Origin: Ecdyonurus torrentis
Lineage: Eukaryota > Arthropoda > Insecta > Ephemeroptera > Heptageniidae
Assembly (NCBI GenBank): GCA_949318235.1
Contig: CASGGR010000038.1
Coordinates: forward strand, 248,001 to 312,000
Length of the DNA: 64,000 bases
Direction: 5' to 3'
In this document: positions 49,394 through 62,684 of the stretch, in pieces
Numbering within the stretch: the stretch's first letter is position 1
Layout of the letters: the number at the start of each line of letters is the position of its first letter
Notes under the pieces: model-generated
Seen by the model: the letters and a program-made list of their open reading frames with translations, nothing else
The model's database searches: none
What the model was told of the DNA's origin: nothing
Translations under genes and position numbers: made by a program

Positions 49394-52101
49394 TCATGAC
49401 TTGGTTTGGCTACATGATGAGTGAAAACTAAAATTGTCAATAACCCAAAAAGTATGCGTCGAAGCAAAAAAGTTCAAGACATCTTTTTTGTAGAGAATTG
49501 AAAAACCTATGATATAAGTCAAATTTGATGTCTGTAGCATTCTTAGTTTTTGAGAAATCATCAAAACTAGTTTTAATCGTGTAAAAAGTATGATTAAAAA
49601 CATTCAATAACATTTGGTTCTTGAAATAGACACTTTGTTTCATGACTTGGTTTGGCTACATGATGAGTAAAAACTAAAGTAGTCAATAACCCAAAAAGTA
49701 TGCGTCGGAGCAAAAAAGTTCAAGATATCTTTTTTGTAGAGAATTGAAAAACCTATGTCATAAGTTAAATTTGATGTCTGTAGCATTCTTAGTTTTTGAG
49801 AAATCATCAAAACTAGTTTTAATCGTGTAAAAAGTATGATTAAAAACATTCAATAACATTTGGTTCTTGAAATAGACACTTTGTTTCATGACTTGGTTTG
49901 GCTACATGATGAGTGAAAACTAAAGTTGTCAATAACCCAAAAAGTATGCGTCGGAGCAAAAAAGTTCAAGATATCTTTTTTGTAGAGAATTGAAAAACCT
50001 ATGTCATAAGTCAAATTTGATGTCTGTAGCATTCTTAGTTTTTGAGAAATCATCAAAATTGGTTTTATTCGTGTAAAAAGTATGATTTTTAATCATTCAA
50101 TAACATTTGGTTCTTGAAATAGAAACTTTCTTTCCTGACTTGGTTTGGCTACATGATGAGTGAAAACTAAAATTGTCAATAACCCAAAAAGTATGCGTCG
50201 GAGCAAAAAAGTTCAAGACATCTTTTTTGTAGAGACTTGAAAAACCTATGTTATAAGTCAAATTTGATGTCTGTAGCATTCTTAGTTTTTGAGCAATCAT
50301 CAAAACTAGTTTTAATCGTGTAAAAAGTATGATTTTTATCATTCAATAACATTTGGTTCTTGAAATAGACACTTTGTTTCATGACTTGGTTTTACTACAT
50401 GATAAGTGAAAACTAAAATTGTCAATAACCCAAAAAGTATGCGTCGGAGCAAAAAAGTTTAAGACATCTTTTTTGTAGAGAATTAAAAAACCTATGTTAT
50501 AAGTCAAATTTGATGTCTGTAGCATTCTTAGTTTTTGAGAAATCATCAAAACTAGTTTTAATCGTGTAAAAAGTATGATTCAAAACATTCAATAACATTT
50601 GGTTCTTGAAATAGAAACTTTGTTTCATGACTTGGTTTGGCTACATGATGAGTGAAAACTAAAATTGTCAATAACCCAAAAAGTATGCGTCGAAGCAAAA
50701 AAGTTCAAGACATCTTTTTTGTAGAGAATTAAAAAACGTATGTTAGAAGTCAAATTTGATGTCTGTAGCATTCTTAGTTTTTGAGAAATCATCAAAAGTA
50801 GTTTTAATCGTGTAAAAAGTATGATTCAAAACATTCAATAACATTTGGTTCTTGAAATAGAAACTTTGTTTCATGACTTGGTTTGGCTACATGATGAGTG
50901 AAAACTAAAATTGTCAATAACCCAAAAAGTATGCGTCGAAGCAAAAAAGTTCAAGACATCTTTTTTGTAGAGAATTGAAAAACCTATGTCATAAGTCAAA
51001 TTTGATGTCTGTAGCATTCTTAGTTTTTGAGAAATCATCAAAACTAGTTTTAATCGTGTAAAAAGTATGATTCAAAACATTCAATAACATTTGGTTCTTG
51101 AAATAGAAACTTTGTTTCATGACTTGGTTTGGCTACATGATGAGTGAAAACTAAAATTGTCAATAACCCAAAAAGTATGCGTCGAAGCAAAAAAGTTCAA
51201 GACATCTTTTTTGTAGAGAATTGAAAAACCTATGTCATAAGTCAAATTTGATGTCTGTAGCATTCTTAGTTTTTTAAAAATCATCAAAACTAGTTTTAAT
51301 CGTGTAAAAAGTATGATTCAAAACATTCAATAACATTTGGTTCTTGAAATAGAAACTTTGTTTCATGACTTGGTTTGGCTACATGATGAGTGAAAACTAA
51401 AATTGTCAATAACCCAAAAAGTATGCGTCGAAGCAAAAAAGTTCAAGACATCTTTTTTGTAGAGAATTGAAAAACCTATGTCATAAGTCAAATTTGATGT
51501 CTGTAGCATTCTTAGTTTTTTAAAAATCATCAAAACTAGTTTTAATCGTGTAAAAAGTATGATTAAAAACATTCAATAACATTTGGTTTTTGAAATAGAC
51601 ACTTTGTTTCATGACTTGGTTTGGCTACATGATGAGTGAAAACTAAAGTTGTCAATAACCCAAAAAGTATGCGTCGGAGCAAAAAAGTTCAAGATATCTT
51701 TTTTGTAGAGAATTGAAAAACCTATGTCATAAGTCAAATTTGATGTCTGTAGCATTCTTAGTTTTTGAGAAATCATCAAAATTGGTTTTATTCGTGTAAA
51801 AAGTATGATTTTTAATCATTCAATAACATTTGGTTCTTGAAATAGAAACTTTCTTTCCTGACTTGGTTTGGCTACATGATGAGTGAAAACTAAAATTGTC
51901 AATAACCCAAAAAGTATGCGTCGGAGCAAAAAAGTTCAAGATATCTTTTTTGTAGAGAATTGAAAAACCTATGTCATAAGTTAAACTTGATGTCTGTAGC
52001 ATTCTTAGTTTTTGAGAAATCATCAAAAGTAGTCTTAATCGTGTAAAAAGTATGATTCAAAACATTCAATAACATTTGGTTCTTGAAATAGAAACTTTGT
52101 T
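49394..52101 (+). repeat. Block present as 11 monomers (2708 bp)
   Basis: Order: tatgatataag; gtaaaaactaaagtag; attggttttattc +1; tttcctgac; ggttttactac/gtttaag; aaacgtatg; three gaagc/tatgtcataag copies; a second attggttttattc +1; tttcctgac with gatatc/gttaaact. Ten- and nine-monomer forms follow later in the window. Confidence 0.87.
51179..51570 (+). repeat. Two adjacent monomers sharing private tttttaaaaatc
   Basis: At about 51270 and 51517 the usual gtttttgagaaatc reads gttttttaaaaatc, two linked changes found nowhere else. The first of the two continues with gattcaaaac and the second with gattaaaaac. The equivalent place in the later copy (about 59.5-59.9 kb) has one monomer fewer and no such change. 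Confidence 0.93.
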
Positions 52102-54070
52102 TCATGACTTGGTTTGGCTACATGATGAGTGAAAACTAAAATTGTCAATAACCCAAAAAGTATGCGTCGAAGCAAAAAAGTTCAAGACATCTTTTTTGTA
52201 GAGAATTGAAAAACCTATGATATAAGTCAAATTTGATGTCTGTAGCATTCTTAGTTTTTGAGAAATCATCAAAACTAGTTTTAATCGTGTAAAAAGTATG
52301 ATTAAAAACATTCAATAACATTTGGTTCTTGAAATAGACACTTTGTTTCATGACTTGGTTTGGCTACATGATGAGTAAAAACTAAAGTAGTCAATAACCC
52401 AAAAAGTATGCGTCGGAGCAAAAAAGTTCAAGATATCTTTTTTGTAGAGAATTGAAAAACCTATGTCATAAGTTAAATTTGATGTCTGTAGCATTCTTAG
52501 TTTTTGAGAAATCATCAAAACTAGTTTTAATCGTGTAAAAAGTATGATTAAAAACATTCAATAACATTTGGTTCTTGAAATAGACACTTTCTTTCATGAC
52601 TTGGTTTGGCTACATGATGAGTGAAAACTAAAATTGTCAATAACCCAAAAAGTATGCGTCGAAGCAAAAAAGTTCAAGACATCTTTTTTGTAGAGAATTG
52701 AAAAACCTATGTCATAAGTCAAATTTGATGTCTGTAGCATTCTTAGTTTTTGAGAAATCATCAAAACTAGTTTTAATCGTGTAAAAAGTATGATTCAAAA
52801 CATTCAATAACATTTGGTTCTTGAAATAGAAACTTTGTTTCATGACTTGGTTTGGCTACATGATGAGTGAAAACTAAAATTGTCAATAACCCAAAAAGTA
52901 TGCGTCGAAGCAAAAAAGTTCAAGACATCTTTTTTGTAGAGAATTGAAAAACCTATGTCATAAGTCAAATTTGATGTCTGTAGCATTCTTAGTTTTTGAG
53001 AAATCATCAAAACTAGTTTTAATCGTGTAAAAAGTATGATTAAAAACATTCAATAACATTTGGTTTTTGAAATAGACACTTTGTTTCATGACTTGGTTTG
53101 GCTACATGATGAGTGAAAACTAAAGTTGTCAATAACCCAAAAAGTATGCGTCGGAGCAAAAAAGTTCAAGATATCTTTTTTGTAGAGAATTGAAAAACCT
53201 ATGTCATAAGTCAAATTTGATGTCTGTAGCATTCTTAGTTTTTGAGAAATCATCAAAATTGGTTTTATTCGTGTAAAAAGTATGATTTTTAATCATTCAA
53301 TAACATTTGGTTCTTGAAATAGACACTTTGTTTCATGACTTGGTTTTACTACATGATAAGTGAAAACTAAAATTGTCAATAACCCAAAAAGTATGCGTCG
53401 GAGCAAAAAAGTTTAAGACATCTTTTTTGTAGAGAATTAAAAAACCTATGTTATAAGTCAAATTTGATGTCTGTAGCATTCTTAGTTTTTGAGAAATCAT
53501 CAAAACTAGTTTTAATCGTGTAAAAAGTATGATTCAAAACATTCAATAACATTTGGTTCTTGAAATAGAAACTTTGTTTCATGACTTGGTTTGGCTACAT
53601 GATGAGTGAAAACTAAAATTGTCAATAACCCAAAAAGTATGCGTCGAAGCAAAAAAGTTCAAGACATCTTTTTTGTAGAGAATTAAAAAACGTATGTTAT
53701 AAGTCAAATTTGATGTCTGTAGCATTCTTAGTTTTTGAGAAATCATCAAAAGTAGTTTTAATCGTGTAAAAAGTATGATTCAAAACATTCAATAACATTT
53801 GGTTCTTGAAATAGAAACTTTGTTTCATGACTTGGTTTGGCTACATGATGAGTGAAAACTAAAATTGTCAATAACCCAAAAAGTATGCGTCGAAGCAAAA
53901 AAGTTCAAGACATCTTTTTTGTAGAGAATTGAAAAACCTATGTCATAAGTCAAATTTGATGTCTGTAGCATTCTTAGTTTTTGAGAAATCATCAAAACTA
54001 GTTTTAATCGTGTAAAAAGTATGATTCAAAACATTCAATAACATTTGGTTCTTGAAATAGAAACTTTGTT

Positions 54071-56284
54071 TCATGACTTGGTTTGGCTACATGATGAGTG
54101 AAAACTAAAATTGTCAATAACCCAAAAAGTATGCGTCGAAGCAAAAAAGTTCAAGACATCTTTTTTGTAGAGAATTGAAAAACCTATGTCATAAGTCAAA
54201 TTTGATGTCTGTAGCATTCTTAGTTTTTGAGAAATCATCAAAACTAGTTTTAATCGTGTAAAAAGTATGATTAAAAACATTCAATAACATTTGGTTTTTG
54301 AAATAGACACTTTGTTTCATGACTTGGTTTGGCTACATGATGAGTGAAAACTAAAGTTGTCAATAACCCAAAAAGTATGCGTCGGAGCAAAAAAGTTCAA
54401 GATATCTTTTTTGTAGAGAATTGAAAAACCTATGTCATAAGTCAAATTTGATGTCTGTAGCATTCTTAGTTTTTGAGAAATCATCAAAATTGGTTTTATT
54501 CGTGTAAAAAGTATGATTTTTATCATTCAATAACATTTGGTTCTTGAAATAGAAACTTTGTTTCATGACTTGGTTTGGCTACATGATGAGTGAAAACTAA
54601 AGTTGTCAATAACCCAAAAAGTATGCGTCGGAGCAAAAAAGTTCAAGATATCTTTTTTGTAGAGAATTGAAAAACCTATGTCATAAGTCAAATTTGATGT
54701 CTGTAGCATTCTTAGTTTTTGAGAAATCATCAAAACTAGTTTTAATCGTGTAAAAAGTATGAATAAAAACATTCAATAACATTTGGTTCTTGAAATAGAC
54801 ACTTTGTTTCATGACTTGGTTTGGCTACATGATGAGTGAAAACTAAAGTTGTCAATAACCCAAAAAGTATGCGTCGGAGCAAAAAAGTTCAAGATATCTT
54901 TTTTGTAGAGAATTGAAAAACCTATGTCATAAGTCAAATTTGATGTCTGTAGCATTCTTAGTTTTTGAGAAATCATCAAAACTAGTTTTAATCGTGTAAA
55001 AAGTATGATTAAAAACATTCAATAACATTTGGTTCTTGAAATAGACACTTTGTTTCATGACTTGGTTTGGCTACATGATGAGTGAAAACTAAAGTTGTCA
55101 ATAACCCAAAAAGTATGCGTCGGAGCAAAAAAGTTCAAGATATCTTTTTTGTAGAGAATTGAAAAACCTATGTCATAAGTCAAATTTGATGTCTGTAGCA
55201 TTCTTAGTTTTTGAGAAATCATCAAAACTAGTTTTAATCGTGTAAAAAGTATGATTAAAAACATTCAATAACATTTGGTTCTTGAAATAGACACTTTGTT
55301 TCATGACTTGGTTTGGCTACATGATGAGTGAAAACTAAAGTTGTCAATAACCCAAAAAGTATGCGTCGGAGCAAAAAAGTTCAAGATATCTTTTTTGTAG
55401 AGAATTGAAAAACCTATGTCATAAGTCAAATTTGATGTCTGTAGCATTCTTAGTTTTTGAGAAATCATCAAAACTAGTTTTAATCGTGTAAAAAGTATGA
55501 ATAAAAACATTCAATAACATTTGGTTCTTGAAATAGACACTTTGTTTCATGACTTGGTTTGGCTACATGATGAGTGAAAACTAAAGTTGTCAATAACCCA
55601 AAAAGTATGCGTCGGAGCAAAAAAGTTCAAGATATCTTTTTTGTAGAGAATTGAAAAACCTATGTCATAAGTCAAATTTGATGTCTGTAGCATTCTTAGT
55701 TTTTGAGAAATCATCAAAACTAGTTTTAATCGTGTAAAAAGTATGATTAAAAACATTCAATAACATTTGGTTCTTGAAATAGACACTTTGTTTCATGACT
55801 TGGTTTGGCTACATGATGAGTGAAAACTAAAGTTGTCAATAACCCAAAAAGTATGCGTCGGAGCAAAAAAGTTCAAGATATCTTTTTTGTAGAGAATTGA
55901 AAAACCTATGTCATAAGTTAAACTTGATGTCTGTAGCATTCTTAGTTTTTGAGAAATCATCAAAAGTAGTCTTAATCGTGTAAAAAGTATGATTCAAAAC
56001 ATTCAATAACATTTGGTTCTTGAAATAGACACTTTGTTTCATGACTTGGTTTGGCTACATGATGAGTGAAAACTAAAGTTGTCAATAACCCAAAAAGTAT
56101 GCGTCGGAGCAAAAAAGTTCAAGATATCTTTTTTGTAGAGAATTGAAAAACCTATGTCATAAGTTAAACTTGATGTCTGTAGCATTCTTAGTTTTTGAGA
56201 AATCATCAAAAGTAGTCTTAATCGTGTAAAAAGTATGATTCAAAACATTCAATAACATTTGGTTCTTGAAATAGAAACTTTGTT
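54071..56284 (+). repeat. 9-monomer block (2214 bp), copy 3
   Basis: Third copy, 8613 bp (35 monomers plus three inserted bases) after copy 2. It matches copy 2 in its last monomer (gttaaact/gtagtcttaatc), so it is closer to copy 2 than to copy 1. Confidence 0.9.
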
Positions 56285-58006
56285 TCATGACTTGGTTTGG
56301 CTACATGATGAGTGAAAACTAAAATTGTCAATAACCCAAAAAGTATGCGTCGAAGCAAAAAAGTTCAAGACATCTTTTTTGTAGAGAATTGAAAAACCTA
56401 TGATATAAGTCAAATTTGATGTCTGTAGTATTCTTAGTTTTTGAGAAATCATCAAAACTAGTTTTAATCGTGTAAAAAGTATGATTAAAAACATTCAATA
56501 ACATTTGGTTCTTGAAATAGACACTTTGTTTCATGACTTGGTTTGGCTACATGATGAGTAAAAACTAAAGTAGTCAATAACCCAAAAAGTATGCGTCGGA
56601 GCAAAAAAGTTCAAGATATCTTTTTTGTAGAGAATTGAAAAACCTATGTCATAAGTTAAATTTGATGTCTGTAGCATTCTTAGTTTTTGAGAAATCATCA
56701 AAACTAGTTTTAATCGTGTAAAAAGTATGATTAAAAACATTCAATAACATTTGGTTCTTGAAATAGACACTTTGTTTCATGACTTGGTTTGGCTACATGA
56801 TGAGTGAAAACTAAAGTTGTCAATAACCCAAAAAGTATGCGTCGGAGCAAAAAAGTTCAAGATATCTTTTTTGTAGAGAATTGAAAAACCTATGTCATAA
56901 GTCAAATTTGATGTCTGTAGCATTCTTAGTTTTTGAGAAATCATCAAAACTAGTTTTAATCGTGTAAAAAGTATGATTAAAAACATTCAATAACATTTGG
57001 TTCTTGAAATAGACACTTTGTTTCATGACTTGGTTTGGCTACATGATGAGTGAAAACTAAAGTTGTCAATAACCCAAAAAGTATGCGTCGGAGCAAAAAA
57101 GTTCAAGATATCTTTTTTGTAGAGAATTGAAAAACCTATGTCATAAGTCAAATTTGATGTCTGTAGCATTCTTAGTTTTTGAGAAATCATCAAAACTAGT
57201 TTTAATCGTGTAAAAAGTATGAATAAAAACATTCAATAACATTTGGTTCTTGAAATAGACACTTTGTTTCATGACTTGGTTTGGCTACATGATGAGTGAA
57301 AACTAAAGTTGTCAATAACCCAAAAAGTATGCGTCGGAGCAAAAAAGTTCAAGATATCTTTTTTGTAGAGAATTGAAAAACCTATGTCATAAGTCAAATT
57401 TGATGTCTGTAGCATTCTTAGTTTTTGAGAAATCATCAAAACTAGTTTTAATCGTGTAAAAAGTATGATTAAAAACATTCAATAACATTTGGTTCTTGAA
57501 ATAGACACTTTGTTTCATGACTTGGTTTGGCTACATGATGAGTGAAAACTAAAGTTGTCAATAACCCAAAAAGTATGCGTCGGAGCAAAAAAGTTCAAGA
57601 TATCTTTTTTGTAGAGAATTGAAAAACCTATGTCATAAGTTAAACTTGATGTCTGTAGCATTCTTAGTTTTTGAGAAATCATCAAAAGTAGTCTTAATCG
57701 TGTAAAAAGTATGATTCAAAACATTCAATAACATTTGGTTCTTGAAATAGACACTTTGTTTCATGACTTGGTTTGGCTACATGATGAGTGAAAACTAAAG
57801 TTGTCAATAACCCAAAAAGTATGCGTCGGAGCAAAAAAGTTCAAGATATCTTTTTTGTAGAGAATTGAAAAACCTATGTCATAAGTTAAACTTGATGTCT
57901 GTAGCATTCTTAGTTTTTGAGAAATCATCAAAAGTAGTCTTAATCGTGTAAAAAGTATGATTCAAAACATTCAATAACATTTGGTTCTTGAAATAGAAAC
58001 TTTGTT

Positions 58007-60468
58007 TCATGACTTGGTTTGGCTACATGATGAGTGAAAACTAAAATTGTCAATAACCCAAAAAGTATGCGTCGAAGCAAAAAAGTTCAAGACATCTTTT
58101 TTGTAGAGAATTGAAAAACCTATGATATAAGTCAAATTTGATGTCTGTAGCATTCTTAGTTTTTGAGAAATCATCAAAACTAGTTTTAATCGTGTAAAAA
58201 GTATGATTAAAAACATTCAATAACATTTGGTTCTTGAAATAGACACTTTGTTTCATGACTTGGTTTGGCTACATGATGAGTAAAAACTAAAGTAGTCAAT
58301 AACCCAAAAAGTATGCGTCGGAGCAAAAAAGTTCAAGATATCTTTTTTGTAGAGAATTGAAAAACCTATGTCATAAGTTAAATTTGATGTCTGTAGCATT
58401 CTTAGTTTTTGAGAAATCATCAAAACTAGTTTTAATCGTGTAAAAAGTATGATTAAAAACATTCAATAACATTTGGTTCTTGAAATAGACACTTTGTTTC
58501 ATGACTTGGTTTGGCTACATGATGAGTGAAAACTAAAGTTGTCAATAACCCAAAAAGTATGCGTCGGAGCAAAAAAGTTCAAGATATCTTTTTTGTAGAG
58601 AATTGAAAAACCTATGTCATAAGTCAAATTTGATGTCTGTAGCATTCTTAGTTTTTGAGAAATCATCAAAATTGGTTTTATTCGTGTAAAAAGTATGATT
58701 TTTAATCATTCAATAACATTTGGTTCTTGAAATAGAAACTTTCTTTCCTGACTTGGTTTGGCTACATGATGAGTGAAAACTAAAATTGTCAATAACCCAA
58801 AAAGTATGCGTCGGAGCAAAAAAGTTCAAGACATCTTTTTTGTAGAGACTTGAAAAACCTATGTTATAAGTCAAATTTGATGTCTGTAGCATTCTTAGTT
58901 TTTGAGCAATCATCAAAACTAGTTTTAATCGTGTAAAAAGTATGATTTTTATCATTCAATAACATTTGGTTCTTGAAATAGACACTTTGTTTCATGACTT
59001 GGTTTTACTACATGATAAGTGAAAACTAAAATTGTCAATAACCCAAAAAGTATGCGTCGGAGCAAAAAAGTTTAAGACATCTTTTTTGTAGAGAATTAAA
59101 AAACCTATGTTATAAGTCAAATTTGATGTCTGTAGCATTCTTAGTTTTTGAGAAATCATCAAAACTAGTTTTAATCGTGTAAAAAGTATGATTCAAAACA
59201 TTCAATAACATTTGGTTCTTGAAATAGAAACTTTGTTTCATGACTTGGTTTGGCTACATGATGAGTGAAAACTAAAATTGTCAATAACCCAAAAAGTATG
59301 CGTCGAAGCAAAAAAGTTCAAGACATCTTTTTTGTAGAGAATTAAAAAACGTATGTTATAAGTCAAATTTGATGTCTGTAGCATTCTTAGTTTTTGAGAA
59401 ATCATCAAAAGTAGTTTTAATCGTGTAAAAAGTATGATTCAAAACATTCAATAACATTTGGTTCTTGAAATAGAAACTTTGTTTCATGACTTGGTTTGGC
59501 TACATGATGAGTGAAAACTAAAATTGTCAATAACCCAAAAAGTATGCGTCGAAGCAAAAAAGTTCAAGACATCTTTTTTGTAGAGAATTGAAAAACCTAT
59601 GTCATAAGTCAAATTTGATGTCTGTAGCATTCTTAGTTTTTGAGAAATCATCAAAACTAGTTTTAATCGTGTAAAAAGTATGATTCAAAACATTCAATAA
59701 CATTTGGTTCTTGAAATAGAAACTTTGTTTCATGACTTGGTTTGGCTACATGATGAGTGAAAACTAAAATTGTCAATAACCCAAAAAGTATGCGTCGAAG
59801 CAAAAAAGTTCAAGACATCTTTTTTGTAGAGAATTGAAAAACCTATGTCATAAGTCAAATTTGATGTCTGTAGCATTCTTAGTTTTTGAGAAATCATCAA
59901 AACTAGTTTTAATCGTGTAAAAAGTATGATTAAAAACATTCAATAACATTTGGTTTTTGAAATAGACACTTTGTTTCATGACTTGGTTTGGCTACATGAT
60001 GAGTGAAAACTAAAGTTGTCAATAACCCAAAAAGTATGCGTCGGAGCAAAAAAGTTCAAGATATCTTTTTTGTAGAAAATTGAAAAACCTATGTCATAAG
60101 TCAAATTTGATGTCTGTAGCATTCTTAGTTTTTGAGAAATCATCAAAATTGGTTTTATTCGTGTAAAAAGTATGATTTTTAATCATTCAATAACATTTGG
60201 TTCTTGAAATAGAAACTTTCTTTCCTGACTTGGTTTGGCTACATGATGAGTGAAAACTAAAATTGTCAATAACCCAAAAAGTATGCGTCGGAGCAAAAAA
60301 GTTCAAGATATCTTTTTTGTAGAGAATTGAAAAACCTATGTCATAAGTTAAACTTGATGTCTGTAGCATTCTTAGTTTTTGAGAAATCATCAAAAGTAGT
60401 CTTAATCGTGTAAAAAGTATGATTCAAAACATTCAATAACATTTGGTTCTTGAAATAGAAACTTTGTT
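58007..60468 (+). repeat. Block present as 10 monomers (2462 bp)
   Basis: Same order as 49394-52101 but with two instead of three gaagc/tatgtcataag copies between aaacgtatg and the second attggttttattc monomer. It is followed directly by the 9-monomer form. Confidence 0.87.
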
Positions 60469-62684
60469 TCATGACTTGGTTTGGCTACATGATGAGTGAA
60501 AACTAAAATTGTCAATAACCCAAAAAGTATGCGTCGAAGCAAAAAAGTTCAAGACATCTTTTTTGTAGAGAATTGAAAAACCTATGATATAAGTCAAATT
60601 TGATGTCTGTAGCATTCTTAGTTTTTGAGAAATCATCAAAACTAGTTTTAATCGTGTAAAAAGTATGATTAAAAACATTCAATAACATTTGGTTCTTGAA
60701 ATAGACACTTTGTTTCATGACTTGGTTTGGCTACATGATGAGTAAAAACTAAAGTAGTCAATAACCCAAAAAGTATGCGTCGGAGCAAAAAAGTTCAAGA
60801 TATCTTTTTTGTAGAGAATTGAAAAACCTATGTCATAAGTTAAATTTGATGTCTGTAGCATTCTTAGTTTTTGAGAAATCATCAAAACTAGTTTTAATCG
60901 TGTAAAAAGTATGATTAAAAACATTCAATAACATTTGGTTCTTGAAATAGACACTTTGTTTCATGACTTGGTTTGGCTACATGATGAGTGAAAACTAAAG
61001 TTGTCAATAACCCAAAAAGTATGCGTCGGAGCAAAAAAGTTCAAGATATCTTTTTTGTAGAGAATTGAAAAACCTATGTCATAAGTCAAATTTGATGTCT
61101 GTAGCATTCTTAGTTTTTGAGAAATCATCAAAATTGGTTTTATTCGTGTAAAAAGTATGATTTTTAATCATTCAATAACATTTGGTTCTTGAAATAGAAA
61201 CTTTCTTTCCTGACTTGGTTTGGCTACATGATGAGTGAAAACTAAAATTGTCAATAACCCAAAAAGTATGCGTCGGAGCAAAAAAGTTCAAGACATCTTT
61301 TTTGTAGAGACTTGAAAAACCTATGTTATAAGTCAAATTTGATGTCTGTAGCATTCTTAGTTTTTGAGCAATCATCAAAACTAGTTTTAATCGTGTAAAA
61401 AGTATGATTTTTATCATTCAATAACATTTGGTTCTTGAAATAGACACTTTGTTTCATGACTTGGTTTTACTACATGATAAGTGAAAACTAAAATTGTCAA
61501 TAACCCAAAAAGTATGCGTCGGAGCAAAAAAGTTTAAGACATCTTTTTTGTAGAGAATTAAAAAACCTATGTTATAAGTCAAATTTGATGTCTGTAGCAT
61601 TCTTAGTTTTTGAGAAATCATCAAAACTAGTTTTAATCGTGTAAAAAGTATGATTCAAAACATTCAATAACATTTGGTTCTTGAAATAGAAACTTTGTTT
61701 CATGACTTGGTTTGGCTACATGATGAGTGAAAACTAAAATTGTCAATAACCCAAAAAGTATGCGTCGAAGCAAAAAAGTTCAAGACATCTTTTTTGTAGA
61801 GAATTGAAAAACCTATGTCATAAGTCAAATTTGATGTCTGTAGCATTCTTAGTTTTTGAGAAATCATCAAAACTAGTTTTAATCGTGTAAAAAGTATGAT
61901 TCAAAACATTCAATAACATTTGGTTCTTGAAATAGAAACTTTGTTTCATGACTTGGTTTGGCTACATGATGAGTGAAAACTAAAATTGTCAATAACCCAA
62001 AAAGTATGCGTCGAAGCAAAAAAGTTCAAGACATCTTTTTTGTAGAGAATTGAAAAACCTATGTCATAAGTCAAATTTGATGTCTGTAGCATTCTTAGTT
62101 TTTGAGAAATCATCAAAACTAGTTTTAATCGTGTAAAAAGTATGATTAAAAACATTCAATAACATTTGGTTTTTGAAATAGACACTTTGTTTCATGACTT
62201 GGTTTGGCTACATGATGAGTGAAAACTAAAGTTGTCAATAACCCAAAAAGTATGCGTCGGAGCAAAAAAGTTCAAGATATCTTTTTTGTAGAGAATTGAA
62301 AAACCTATGTCATAAGTCAAATTTGATGTCTGTAGCATTCTTAGTTTTTGAGAAATCATCAAAATTGGTTTTATTCGTGTAAAAAGTATGATTTTTAATC
62401 ATTCAATAACATTTGGTTCTTGAAATAGAAACTTTCTTTCCTGACTTGGTTTGGCTACATGATGAGTGAAAACTAAAATTGTCAATAACCCAAAAAGTAT
62501 GCGTCGGAGCAAAAAAGTTCAAGATATCTTTTTTGTAGAGAATTGAAAAACCTATGTCATAAGTTAAACTTGATGTCTGTAGCATTCTTAGTTTTTGAGA
62601 AATCATCAAAAGTAGTCTTAATCGTGTAAAAAGTATGATTCAAAACATTCAATAACATTTGGTTCTTGAAATAGAAACTTTGTT
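60469..62684 (+). repeat. Block present as 9 monomers (2216 bp)
   Basis: Same order as 58007-60468 but without the aaacgtatg monomer: the gtttaag copy at about 61530 is followed directly by a gaagc/tatgtcataag copy. Both 1 bp insertions of the block (about 61166 and 62397) are kept. Confidence 0.87.

Larger units (their letters stand above)
45458..52593 (+). repeat. 29-monomer duplicated segment (7136 bp), long copy
   Basis: The order of variants is repeated at 54071-60960 with two exceptions. The monomer at 47918 is a gaataaaaac copy, while its partner at 56531 has the gtaaaaactaaagtag lead-in. This copy also has one extra monomer near 51.1-51.4 kb. Each half therefore has its own later rearrangement. 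Confidence 0.87.
54071..60960 (+). repeat. 28-monomer duplicated segment (6890 bp), short copy
   Basis: Partner of 45458-52593, exactly 246 bp shorter. Private changes here include tgtagtattc at about 56429 and tgtagaaaattg at about 60077. Confidence 0.87.
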
